64,000 nt of DNA from Paucihalobacter ruber (GTDB lineage: Bacteria > Bacteroidota > Bacteroidia > Flavobacteriales > Flavobacteriaceae), in NCBI RefSeq assembly GCF_006494535.1, contig NZ_VHIQ01000002.1, positions 372,001 to 436,000 on the forward strand. The letters are read 5' to 3'. The notes beneath the pieces were generated by a model. The model was not told the origin of the DNA and did not search any database. It saw nothing but the letters and a program-made list of their open reading frames with translations. Both the position numbers and the translations under genes were made by a program. Shown piece after piece: positions 45,068 to 53,907 of the stretch. Within the stretch, counting starts at the first letter, position 1. Every line of letters starts with the position of its first letter.

Positions 45068-46425
45068 TGAGCTTATTTAAACATGGCAGATACTCTGGAT
45101 TTTTAAGACCTATTTCCTATGGAATAGACTTGTTAATTATTAATTTGCTTGCTACCAGATATTTTTTAAATGAAGTAAACCCTTTTGTGTTTATTTCCTA
45201 TATCTCTATTACTTGGGTAATTCTTTCACTGGGATCAAAATTTTACGAAGTTTACAGGTATACAAGAGAAGTGTATATTCTTTCCTTAATTTTTAAGCAA
45301 TTGGTATTATTTCTTTTGCTTGTATATGCGTTTTCCGGGGTTTTTAATGAATATGATTTAAATCCGGGGACCATAATTAATTATTGTATCTCTTCTTTTG
45401 CGTTAATAGCTGTTTTTAAGTTTTCTATATACTACTTACTTCAAAAGTACCGTTCAGAATTTGGAGGTAATGTTAGAAAAGTGGTTATTCTTGGATATAA
45501 CAAAAAAACACTGGCATTAGAAAATTTCTTTAAAAACAAGCAAGAATATGGTTATTCTCACAGAAGGACTTTTGACGTAAAAAAAACCAATGATTTTGAT
45601 TTAAATTCTTGTTTTGAGTTCATATTAGATAACGGTATAGATGAAATATACTGCTCGATATCAGAATTAAACAACAACCAGATAAACAACGTAGTCGATT
45701 TTGCAGATAACAACCTAAAAATTTTAAAGTTTTTGCCCGATAATAAAGAAATTTACAGTAAAAAGTTGAAGTATGAGTATTATGATTATATCCCAATTTT
45801 AACACTAAGAAGCATTCCGTTAGAAGAACCTATTAATCAATTTATTAAACGTGGCTTCGACATTGTTTTTTCAAGCTTTGTAATAATTTTTATACTCTCA
45901 TGGCTAACACCAATTTTAGCTATCTTAATAAAATTAGAATCCCGCGGCCCGGTTTTTTTTAAACAGGCTAGAAACGGCTTTAATTATAAAGAATTTGACT
46001 GTTATAAATTCCGATCAATGACACCAAATAAAGATGCACATTTATATCAGGCCACAAGAGGTGACAATCGTGTTACAAAAGTTGGTAAATTTATGCGTAA
46101 AACCAGTGTTGACGAGCTGCCCCAATTTTTTAATGTGCTTTTTGGTGATATGTCGGTAGTGGGCCCCAGACCACATATGGTAAGCCATACAACCATGTAT
46201 GCGAAACGAATTGACAAATTTATGGTAAGACATTTTGTTAAACCCGGTATTACCGGTTTGGCTCAAATAAGTGGTTATCGCGGCGAAGTTGAATCTGATA
46301 TAGATATTATTGGACGTGTTAAATACGATATCTTTTACATCGAAAACTGGTCACTACTATTAGACCTTAAAATTATTTTTAAAACATTTTTAAACGCTGT
46401 AAAAGGCGAAGATAAAGCCTATTAA
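45067..46425 (+). CDS. Polyprenyl-phosphate hexose-1-phosphate transferase (WcaJ-like)
   Basis: This enzyme starts repeat-unit assembly by moving a sugar-phosphate onto undecaprenyl phosphate at the inner membrane. The 452 residues have N-terminal membrane segments, a CoA-binding-like cytosolic domain and the C-terminal bac_transf domain: QFIKRGFDIVFSSFVIIFIL, DCYKFRSMTPN and GDMSVVGPRPHMVSHT. The start GTG is 45067, sharing one base with the previous stop. It ends convergent with the minus-strand glycosyltransferase (4-bp overlap). Confidence 0.9.
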   Translation: MSLFKHGRYSGFLRPISYGIDLLIINLLATRYFLNEVNPFVFISYISITWVILSLGSKFYEVYRYTREVYILSLIFKQLVLFLLLVYAFSGVFNEYDLNPGTIINYCISSFALIAVFKFSIYYLLQKYRSEFGGNVRKVVILGYNKKTLALENFFKNKQEYGYSHRRTFDVKKTNDFDLNSCFEFILDNGIDEIYCSISELNNNQINNVVDFADNNLKILKFLPDNKEIYSKKLKYEYYDYIPILTLRSIPLEEPINQFIKRGFDIVFSSFVIIFILSWLTPILAILIKLESRGPVFFKQARNGFNYKEFDCYKFRSMTPNKDAHLYQATRGDNRVTKVGKFMRKTSVDELPQFFNVLFGDMSVVGPRPHMVSHTTMYAKRIDKFMVRHFVKPGITGLAQISGYRGEVESDIDIIGRVKYDIFYIENWSLLLDLKIIFKTFLNAVKGEDKAY

Positions 46426-47585
46426 ATCACATTAACAAGCTGTTGAAGTTGCTTCTTAAAATCAAAATGTATTTCACTTACTATTCTTAATTTTTCCTTT
46501 CTCTCTTTACTTATAAGGTTTTTATCAAATGAGTTAATAATAGCATTCAAGCCTTTGTAATCTCCCGGCGCCGCGACCCATCCTAATTCATGTTTTTTTA
46601 CCAAATCCTCGCCTTCACCGCCACCAAAATATAAAACAGGTAAACCAAGTTTGGCAAACTCAAATATTTTTGAAGGTACACTACCGTAAATTCGGGTAAG
46701 TAATGGCACGATGGTTAAATCATATTGAATAAGAACCTTATGTAAATCATTTCTGGATAAATGACCATGGTAAAAAATGGCCGAGTTTTTTTGCTGTTGA
46801 ATGTAAGACTCTATGGCTTCTGCCTCTTGACCAGAGCCGTAAATATGAAACTCAATATTTGTAGTATCAATATGTCTGCACAACTCTAATATGCCTTGTG
46901 CAACGCCTAACAGCCCGGCGTATACTAATTTAATTTTATGGTGTTTTTCTGGTTGATCATGAAGTTTAGGTGCTTCAAAATCAGGGAAATTACGGTATAG
47001 AATACCGGGTGTTTGTGGTGAAATAGATTTTATATGCGCTATAATCTCTTCACTTTGACCAAGAATTAAATCTGAGTTCCGATAATTAAAACGCTCTATT
47101 TGCTCTAAAATTTTATACGAGAAATTTCGCTTTAAAGCATCTAATTCCAATCCTGCTAAAGGCCACAAATCACTCACATTTAAAATAATTTTTCGCTTTT
47201 TCTTTCTTAGAAATAACACTGCAGTAAAAGCCACAATTAACGGTGGCGATTGTATAATAACTTTATTGGGAATTTTATGACTTATAAAAAACCAAATTAA
47301 ACTCAAGCTATACGACAACATTGAAAATAACCTTAATAATTTATTTTTGGAATTGCTTGGGTATATCCATAATCTATAAATCTTAGCACCTTTTTCATTA
47401 ATTTCAGGTTGTTTGTGGTGCTTGTAGTCTTCAAATATTCTTCCTGTTGGGTAATTGGGTAGTGGTGTTAAAACGGTTGTATTAAAACCGGTGCTCTGAA
47501 GTCCGTTGGCAAGTTGAGAGATTCTGTTTGAAGCTGCTCCGGTTTCGGGTGGGAAGTATTGCGTAATGATTAAAATGGAACTCAT
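46422..47585 (-). CDS. Family 4-like glycosyltransferase (WbuB-like)
   Basis: The 387 residues start ILIITQYFPPETGAASNRIS, the family N-terminus of WbuB-type enzymes, and show KLVYAGLLGVAQGILELCRH and VPSKIFEFAKLGLPVLYFGG, donor-site motifs. It overlaps the initiating transferase gene by 4 bp on the other strand. It stands 3 bp downstream of wecB, so it is the last gene of a three-gene minus-strand operon. Confidence 0.88.
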   Translation of the reverse strand: MSSILIITQYFPPETGAASNRISQLANGLQSTGFNTTVLTPLPNYPTGRIFEDYKHHKQPEINEKGAKIYRLWIYPSNSKNKLLRLFSMLSYSLSLIWFFISHKIPNKVIIQSPPLIVAFTAVLFLRKKKRKIILNVSDLWPLAGLELDALKRNFSYKILEQIERFNYRNSDLILGQSEEIIAHIKSISPQTPGILYRNFPDFEAPKLHDQPEKHHKIKLVYAGLLGVAQGILELCRHIDTTNIEFHIYGSGQEAEAIESYIQQQKNSAIFYHGHLSRNDLHKVLIQYDLTIVPLLTRIYGSVPSKIFEFAKLGLPVLYFGGGEGEDLVKKHELGWVAAPGDYKGLNAIINSFDKNLISKERKEKLRIVSEIHFDFKKQLQQLVNVI

Positions 47586-47588
47586 ATT

Positions 47589-48680
47589 TTAATCGTATAA
47601 TTCTAATAAAATATTTACAATTCTTTCAGATGTTTTGCCATCCCAAAGATCTGGTGTTTGTCCTTGTTTCCATTTGCCTGCAAATAAAGTTCTAAACGCG
47701 TTCTTTATTTTTTCGGTATTTGAACCTACAAGTTCGTTGGTGCCAATTTCGCAAGTTTCAGGTCTTTCGGTATTGTCTCTAAAGGTGATACACGGCACGT
47801 TCATGATGGTAGCTTCTTCGGTAATTCCTCCGGAATCTGTTAAAACTGCAAAAGCGTTTTTCACTAAAAAATTAAATTCTAAATACCCCAAAGGTTCAAT
47901 TAAATGCAAATTTGAATGACTTATATTGGCATTGTCCAACATCTTTTTCGTTCTGGGGTGCACCGGAAAAATAATGGGTAAACCGTTATTCAAATCGCAT
48001 ATAAGAGAAATAAGTTGTTTTAGTTGAATGGTTTCGTCTACGTTGCTCGGCCTGTGTAGGGTGAGTACAAAATATTGTTTGGGCTTTAAATTTAAATCAT
48101 CCCACATATGCGGTTGTTTCAGGTTGTTTAAATTTTTTAATAGTGTGTCTATCATGGTATTTCCAACGTAAAAAATCCTGTCATCTGATATTCCTGATTT
48201 CTTGAGATGATTGTTGGCGTGCGTAGAAGTGGTAAAAAACCAATCGGTGATGCTATCTGTCACCATTCGGTTAATTTCTTCGGGCATTTTTAAATCTCCC
48301 GATCTGATACCGGCTTCAACATGGGCCACATCAACACTTGCTTTTTTAGCAACGATGGCACAAGCCATGGTTGAGGTAACATCGCCTACTACCAAAACAA
48401 GGTTGGTTGGATTTTGTTCAAGATCTTTTTCAAAAGCAATCATTATGGAAGCCGTTTGTTCTGCCTGTGTACCGCTTTTAACCTCGAAATTTACGTGTGG
48501 CTGGGGAATATTTAACTCCTCAAAAAACTGATCGCTTAAATTTTTATCGTAGTGTTGTCCTGTATGTACCAATCTGAAATTGATGTTTTTACCTTCATTC
48601 TGTTTTTTCTGAATGGCATGAATTATGGGCGCAATCTTCATAAAATTTGGTCTGGCACCGGCAACTATGGTAACTGTCAT
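47589..48680 (-). CDS. wecB: UDP-N-acetylglucosamine 2-epimerase (non-hydrolysing)
   Basis: WecB interconverts UDP-GlcNAc and UDP-ManNAc, providing an amino sugar for surface polymers. The 363 residues include RLVHTGQHYDKNLS, VDVAHVEAGIRSGD and LTDSGGITEEAT, all family signatures. WecC for ManNAcA was not found here, although UDP-glucose dehydrogenase is. Its ATG overlaps the upstream CapK-like gene by 4 bp. Confidence 0.94.
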   Translation of the reverse strand: MTVTIVAGARPNFMKIAPIIHAIQKKQNEGKNINFRLVHTGQHYDKNLSDQFFEELNIPQPHVNFEVKSGTQAEQTASIMIAFEKDLEQNPTNLVLVVGDVTSTMACAIVAKKASVDVAHVEAGIRSGDLKMPEEINRMVTDSITDWFFTTSTHANNHLKKSGISDDRIFYVGNTMIDTLLKNLNNLKQPHMWDDLNLKPKQYFVLTLHRPSNVDETIQLKQLISLICDLNNGLPIIFPVHPRTKKMLDNANISHSNLHLIEPLGYLEFNFLVKNAFAVLTDSGGITEEATIMNVPCITFRDNTERPETCEIGTNELVGSNTEKIKNAFRTLFAGKWKQGQTPDLWDGKTSERIVNILLELYD

Positions 48681-49999
48681 GAGATGGATTTAACTTGTGA
48701 TGAAAACTGCTTTAATTTTCCGCGTTTGCTTCGGTCTAAGCATTTGGTTTGTTCAAACAAAATTACCAATCCGGGTTCTAAATAACGTTCCATTTCGGTT
48801 TTAATTTTAGCTTTTTGAGAGGCTTCAAGAGGTTGTTCGCAGGTGTAAGTTATTTTAAAGGTGCTCGGGTTGAGCTGTTCTATAATAAATTCTTTTACAT
48901 TGCCGTCGTCTTCTATAATACTTTTGGTAATGTAGTAAAAGGTAAGACCGGCAGCGGTTTTTCCACTGGGAAGCATCGCAATATCGTTGGTTCTTCCGGT
49001 TAACTTTTCAAGAATTAAATCTACTGCAGTACTGCTTTCAGAGATGATACCTGTATCTCCAATATCATATCTTATAAACGGGTGTGCTTTATTATAAAGA
49101 GAAGTAATTACAATTCTGCCTTCTTCTCCAAATGGTAATACCTTATTATTACTATCTAAAACTTCTACATAAAGACTTTCAGTGTTGATTTTCCATTCCC
49201 CTGCCGGGGTTTCAAAGGCTATTAAATCTAACTCTGATGCGCCATATTCATTAACAACAGGAACACCAAAAACGCTTTCCATAAGTTCTTTATCGGTGTC
49301 AAAAAGCATTTCAGAAGTCACCACACAAACTTTAAGAGTAGGACAAATTGTTTTTAAATGAAGTTTATGTTGTTTTAAATATTTAGCGAATTGCACTACA
49401 GCGCTGGTATAGCCGTTGATGTATTCAAAAGCTTCGGTTGCAAATTTTTTGTGAAGGCTTTCAAAGGCCTTGTCACTTAAGTCAAAAACCGAAAACCGCA
49501 TTCTCATGCTCAAATAATCTTTTATTTTTTCGGTTGAATAGCCCCAAAAATCCAAAAGGATACCATAAAATCTCGCTTGTAAAGAGCTGTTAAAATCAAT
49601 GCCATACCAGCCAAACCGCTGTTGAATGATGGCCCAAGTTAGGGCATGTGTAAATTTGTCTTTGGCAAAAATAAATGGGTCGCCAGATGAACCTGAGGTT
49701 TTGTTAACATAACAGTTTTCGGGGCTAAAACCTTTACTTAGCCTATTATTTAATGGTTGCTGTAAATCTTTTTTGGTCATTACAGGTACATCGGCCCAAT
49801 TTTCAAAACCGCTTGAATTATTGGTGAATTCTTTATAAAAATTGTTGTTGTTAAGGTGATAATTTAGAATAGTTGTTCTTTGCTCTTCTGCATAAGCAGA
49901 AAAAGCGGCTTCATCAAGTTTGCTTAAACGCTGCAGTGTTAATCGCGCTTTTTGAAGCGGATAACCTTTTAGTTGCAGTGTTAAATCAAAAATATTCAC
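48677..49999 (-). CDS. CapK/PaaK-like adenylate-forming protein
   Basis: The 440 residues resemble phenylacetate-CoA ligase/CapK proteins. NKTSGSSGDPFIFAKD is the P-loop (about residues 97-112), VVNEYGASELDLIAFET is the A4-A5 region, and IRYDIGDTGII is the adenylate motif. CapK-type genes are regular members of capsule and O-antigen loci, but their acyl substrate is unknown. It is the first gene of the minus-strand trio. An acyl decoration of the polysaccharide is a reasonable guess only. Confidence 0.82.
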   Translation of the reverse strand: MNIFDLTLQLKGYPLQKARLTLQRLSKLDEAAFSAYAEEQRTTILNYHLNNNNFYKEFTNNSSGFENWADVPVMTKKDLQQPLNNRLSKGFSPENCYVNKTSGSSGDPFIFAKDKFTHALTWAIIQQRFGWYGIDFNSSLQARFYGILLDFWGYSTEKIKDYLSMRMRFSVFDLSDKAFESLHKKFATEAFEYINGYTSAVVQFAKYLKQHKLHLKTICPTLKVCVVTSEMLFDTDKELMESVFGVPVVNEYGASELDLIAFETPAGEWKINTESLYVEVLDSNNKVLPFGEEGRIVITSLYNKAHPFIRYDIGDTGIISESSTAVDLILEKLTGRTNDIAMLPSGKTAAGLTFYYITKSIIEDDGNVKEFIIEQLNPSTFKITYTCEQPLEASQKAKIKTEMERYLEPGLVILFEQTKCLDRSKRGKLKQFSSQVKSIS

Positions 50000-50058
50000 G
50001 AGATGTTGCTTTTACAGATGTTTTGGTAAATTAATTATTTTTTGAGTCTAAAAGCAAT

Positions 50059-50066
50059 TATTTTTG
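50059..50066 (+). promoter_or_regulatory. -7 element of purD
   Basis: TATTTTTG lies 19 bp before the purD ATG at 50086 and matches the -7 consensus. Confidence 0.5.
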
Positions 50067-50085
50067 CTAAAAACAACCTAACACT

Positions 50086-51357
50086 ATGCATATTTTAATA
50101 TTGGGCTCGGGTGGAAGAGAACACGCTTTTGCTTGGAAAATCAATCAAAGTAAAATCTGTACTAAACTTTTTGTGGCACCTGGAAATTCAGGAACGGCTA
50201 ATATCGCTGAAAATCTTTCGGTTAGCCCAACTAATTTCCCTGCTGTAAAAGCGCTGGTATTGTATCACAACATTGATATGGTAGTGGTAGGTCCTGAAGA
50301 TCCTTTGGTTGAAGGTATTCACGATTTTTTTCTTGAGGATGAGCAACTAAAACACATAGCTGTTATTGGTCCACAAAAAGCGGCTGCGCAATTAGAAGGC
50401 AGTAAGGAATTTGCTAAGCAGTTTATGATGCGTCACAGTATTCCAACGGCTGCTTACAGCAGTTTTAATGCCAATACTATTGAAGACGGATATCAATTTT
50501 TAGAAACCTTAAACGCGCCTTATGTTCTAAAAGCCGATGGTCTGGCAGCCGGAAAAGGTGTTTTAATTTTGAACGACTTAGAACAAGCCAAAACCGAACT
50601 TAAATACATGCTGCTTGATAAGAAATTTGGAAAAGCGAGTACAACGGTGGTAATAGAAGAATTTTTAGATGGTATTGAATTAAGTTGTTTTGTTTTAACT
50701 GATGGGGAACATTATAAAATTTTGCCAATGGCCAAAGATTACAAGCGCATTGGCGAAGGCGATACCGGTTTAAACACAGGCGGAATGGGCGCCGTATCTC
50801 CCGTGCCATTTGCTGATGAAGTTTTTAAATCTAAGATTGAAGAGCGCATTGTAAAACCAACGGTTGAAGGTTTAAAAAAAGATAATTTGCCTTATAAAGG
50901 ATTTATTTTTATTGGATTGATTAAGGTTGGAAATGAGCCAAAGGTTATAGAATACAACGTGCGAATGGGCGACCCCGAAACCGAAGTGGTATTACCAAGA
51001 CTTAAAACTGATTTGGTTGAAATATTCAATGCTATACACAGCCAGACACTTCATAATGTAGAGATTGAAATTGACCATCGTGCCGCTACCACAGTTATGT
51101 TGGTGTCTGGTGGTTATCCCGAAGCTTATGAAAAAGGTAAAGAAATCACAGGTGTTGACTCAGTAAACGAATCTATTGTTTTTCACGCAGGGGCCAATCT
51201 TGTGGACGGAAAAATTTTAACTTCCGGTGGCCGCGTTATGGCCATTACCAGCTATGGTAACACGTATCAAGAGGCCATAAAAAAATCTTATCAAAGCATT
51301 GACAATATCAAGTTTGATAAGATGTATTATAGAACAGATATAGGTTTCGACTTATAA
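50086..51357 (+). CDS. purD: Phosphoribosylamine-glycine ligase
   Basis: PurD makes glycinamide ribonucleotide, the second step of purine synthesis. The 423 residues begin MHILILGSGGREHAFAWKI, then show VVVGPEDPLVEG, the ATP-grasp segment YVLKADGLAAGKGVLI, and VIEYNVRMGDPETEVVLPRL, the metal and product site. Start and length are standard. It converges on the small minus-strand gene with a 6-bp overlap. Confidence 0.98.
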   Translation: MHILILGSGGREHAFAWKINQSKICTKLFVAPGNSGTANIAENLSVSPTNFPAVKALVLYHNIDMVVVGPEDPLVEGIHDFFLEDEQLKHIAVIGPQKAAAQLEGSKEFAKQFMMRHSIPTAAYSSFNANTIEDGYQFLETLNAPYVLKADGLAAGKGVLILNDLEQAKTELKYMLLDKKFGKASTTVVIEEFLDGIELSCFVLTDGEHYKILPMAKDYKRIGEGDTGLNTGGMGAVSPVPFADEVFKSKIEERIVKPTVEGLKKDNLPYKGFIFIGLIKVGNEPKVIEYNVRMGDPETEVVLPRLKTDLVEIFNAIHSQTLHNVEIEIDHRAATTVMLVSGGYPEAYEKGKEITGVDSVNESIVFHAGANLVDGKILTSGGRVMAITSYGNTYQEAIKKSYQSIDNIKFDKMYYRTDIGFDL

Positions 51358-51579
51358 ATAAGAATGAGCTGAAATACTCTTATCTTCAGCCTCAGTTTTG
51401 TTGAAAATTTTAAGTTGTCTCATCCAAAACATAAAAAACGAAAAACCAATAATAATAAAAACCCAAGAGGCAGCATTTGCAGCCCACCAGCTTTCAAGCT
51501 CTAAACTTCTAAGAGCATCAAGTGGTGCAAATAATACATTAACAAATAAATCTTCAATGGCGTAAAAGAAATCCTTCAT
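51352..51579 (-). CDS. Small membrane protein, DUF6341-like
   Basis: The 75-residue protein has one clear hydrophobic helix (WVFIIIGFSFFMFWM) and an amphipathic N-terminus (MKDFFYAIEDLFVNVLFAPLDALRSLE). I recall small flavobacterial proteins of this type, placed beside a DUF6427 protein and upp, under the label DUF6341, which matches the order here. No function is known. It is divergent from the next membrane protein, 43 bp away. Confidence 0.68.
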   Translation of the reverse strand: MKDFFYAIEDLFVNVLFAPLDALRSLELESWWAANAASWVFIIIGFSFFMFWMRQLKIFNKTEAEDKSISAHSYL

Positions 51580-51622
51580 CTTTAATCACTAATTTTGTTA
51601 GGCAAATATACAAACAATAACT

Positions 51623-52549
51623 ATGTTTTCAAGTTTTTTTAATAAATCTAAACCCATACATGTTGCTTTGGTGTGCGGCTTGATAACAATTGTTTTTGCA
51701 TTGGTTGAGTTCTCATTATTTAAGACCAAGAATCACCAATTTGATTGGTATTTTCAGCAGGTTTTTATTTTTTTAGTGCTTATGTTCACTGTTTTTGTAG
51801 TCGATTTTATCATAGCAAGAAATAAACTTACCTCTAAAAACAGTTTCAGTTTGCTGTTTTTCGCACTGTCAATAGTAGCCATACCTGCAATAGTTTTAAA
51901 TATTGATGTTATAGTGGCTAATATTTTTATACTATTCGCTGTAAGAAGATTAGTTAGCTTGCGTTCACAAAAAGAAATCATAAAAAAGTTATTCGATGCC
52001 ACGTTTTGGATTTGCATAGCAAGTCTTTTTTACCTTTGGTCACTATTGTTCTTACTGTTAATTCCTATAGCTTTATTACTGTTTAAAATTGGTAATATTA
52101 AATATTGGATCATCCCAATAACGGCTGTTTTAACTGTTGCTATTTTATATGCTTGTTATGCCATCATCTATAAAATTGACGTGATTACTTTTTACAGTGA
52201 AAAACCACTGTTTAGTTTTGATTTTTCGGGATGGGCCAATCAGAGAACTATTATTTCCTTGGCATTAATGCTGGCCTATTTTTTATGGGCTTCTGTGTTT
52301 TATTTCGGAAAGATTAGAGCTATTTCAAGAAATCTTAAAGCACCATATTATCTAATGTTTATAGTGGCGGTCTTAAGCATTTTATTAACCTTGATTGTGC
52401 CCGATAAATCAGGTGCAGAATGGCTGTTCTTTTTCATGCCGTTTTCAATTATCATGGCCAATTACATTCAGGATATAACAGAAGTTTGGTTTAAAGAATC
52501 TTTAATCATCGCCTTTTTATTATTACCTTTTCTAGGCTTAGTATTGTAA
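51623..52549 (+). CDS. Polytopic membrane protein, DUF6427-like
   Basis: The 308 residues contain about eight hydrophobic segments with short loops and no visible catalytic motif. N-terminal FSSFFNKSKPIHVALVCGL is a segment I associate with the flavobacterial DUF6427 family near upp. Its function is unknown. Its end overlaps upp by 12 bp in the convergent orientation. Confidence 0.68.
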   Translation: MFSSFFNKSKPIHVALVCGLITIVFALVEFSLFKTKNHQFDWYFQQVFIFLVLMFTVFVVDFIIARNKLTSKNSFSLLFFALSIVAIPAIVLNIDVIVANIFILFAVRRLVSLRSQKEIIKKLFDATFWICIASLFYLWSLLFLLLIPIALLLFKIGNIKYWIIPITAVLTVAILYACYAIIYKIDVITFYSEKPLFSFDFSGWANQRTIISLALMLAYFLWASVFYFGKIRAISRNLKAPYYLMFIVAVLSILLTLIVPDKSGAEWLFFFMPFSIIMANYIQDITEVWFKESLIIAFLLLPFLGLVL

Positions 52550-53197
52550 CTTTTCGCCAAATGCCAAATCGCCGGCATCACCTAAACCGGGAACAATATA
52601 ACCTTTATGGTTAAGTTGTTTGTCAACAGTGGCAACCCACAAATGTGTATCGCTGTTAAAGTGTTTAGAAATATAATCAATACCTTCTTGAGCAGCAATA
52701 ACGCAGGCTAAATGAAGGGCTTTGGGCTTTCCAAATGGTTTAAGCGCTTCAAAAGTAGCTACTAATGACTGACCGGTAGCCAACATAGGGTCTGCTAAAA
52801 CCAGTGTTTTACCTTCTAAATTTGGGCAAGCTAAATATTCTACCATAATCTCGAAGGTTTCAGGATTTTTTGCATGATGCCTGTAAGCCGATATAAATGC
52901 GTTGTCGGCATGGTCAAAGTAACTCAGTAATCCGTTGTGGAGTGGTACGCCGGCTCTTAAAATAGAACACAATACAAGATTGTTTGTTGCTAAGTTGATA
53001 TGACTTTCGCCCAAGGGCGTTATTACTTTTTCAGACTGATATTGAAATGATTTACTCATCTCATAACCTAAAATCTGACCAATGCGTTCAATATTGGTTC
53101 TAAATCGCATGCGGTCTTTTTGGATATCTACAGACCTGATTTCTTTTACAAAAGTATTGAGAATGGAATTCTGTTCAGATAAATGATGAATATGCAT
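52538..53197 (-). CDS. upp: Uracil phosphoribosyltransferase
   Basis: Upp salvages uracil to UMP using PRPP. The 219 residues contain TLVLADPMLATGQSLVATFE, the PRPP-binding loop, and end with VPGLGDAGDLAFGEK, the uracil-site segment of the family. Length is typical. It overlaps the DUF6427-like gene by 12 bp at the 3' end. Confidence 0.95.
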   Translation of the reverse strand: MHIHHLSEQNSILNTFVKEIRSVDIQKDRMRFRTNIERIGQILGYEMSKSFQYQSEKVITPLGESHINLATNNLVLCSILRAGVPLHNGLLSYFDHADNAFISAYRHHAKNPETFEIMVEYLACPNLEGKTLVLADPMLATGQSLVATFEALKPFGKPKALHLACVIAAQEGIDYISKHFNSDTHLWVATVDKQLNHKGYIVPGLGDAGDLAFGEKLQY

Positions 53198-53235
53198 AGA
53201 CTAGTTATTGAAATGTAAATTTAAGTAATTACAAG

Positions 53236-53243
53236 TATATTTG
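53236..53243 (+). promoter_or_regulatory. -7 element of the DUF4254 gene
   Basis: TATATTTG overlaps the TTG at 53241 that would be an alternative start, so the ATG at 53262 is the start of choice. Confidence 0.6.
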
Positions 53244-53261
53244 CATTTTAAATACTACACT

Positions 53262-53870
53262 ATGTTTTCAGATAAAGCCAACGCCATTTTTCAAGAAGTA
53301 ATAAAAACTTACCATGTTAAAGATGATGTTAATCAGCCATTCAGTAACATTTACGAAGGAAAAACTCATTTAATTGAACATTTACTTTACAGAAAATGTT
53401 GGATTGACACGGTACAATGGCATTATGAAGACATTATTAGAGATCCTAATATCGATCCGGTAGCTGCTTTAAAATTAAAACGTCAGATTGATGCTTCAAA
53501 CCAGGACAGAACCGATATGGTTGAATATATCGATAGCTATTTTCTGGAACTTTACAAAGACGTCACACCAAAAGAAAACGCTACTATCAACACCGAAAGT
53601 CCGGCTTGGGGTATAGACAGGCTTTCTATTTTAGCACTAAAAATTTATCACATGAATGAAGAGGCTAATAGGCTCGACGCCTCAACACAGCACCGCGATG
53701 CTTGCAAGCAAAAGCTGAATATTTTACTAGAACAGCGCGTAGATTTATCGACAGCAATCGACACCTTGTTAAACGATATTAAAAACGGTGACAAATACAT
53801 GAAAGTGTACAAGCAAATGAAAATGTACAACGACGTTGATTTGAATCCGGTGCTGCGATCTCAAAAATAA
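53262..53870 (+). CDS. DUF4254 family protein
   Basis: The 202 residues from ATG 53262 are helical and without signal or membrane segments. The Trp/His/Asp-rich stretch NIYEGKTHLIEHLLYRKCWI and later SPAWGIDRLSILALKIYHM are typical of DUF4254, which has no known function but recurs beside family 9 glycosyltransferases in Bacteroidota. The next gene here is of that type, 37 bp downstream, so a coupled role in a lipid-linked glycan is plausible. Confidence 0.82.
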   Translation: MFSDKANAIFQEVIKTYHVKDDVNQPFSNIYEGKTHLIEHLLYRKCWIDTVQWHYEDIIRDPNIDPVAALKLKRQIDASNQDRTDMVEYIDSYFLELYKDVTPKENATINTESPAWGIDRLSILALKIYHMNEEANRLDASTQHRDACKQKLNILLEQRVDLSTAIDTLLNDIKNGDKYMKVYKQMKMYNDVDLNPVLRSQK

Positions 53871-53907
53871 TCCCTGCGAAAGCATGGATCTCATCAACTA
53901 AGATGCA

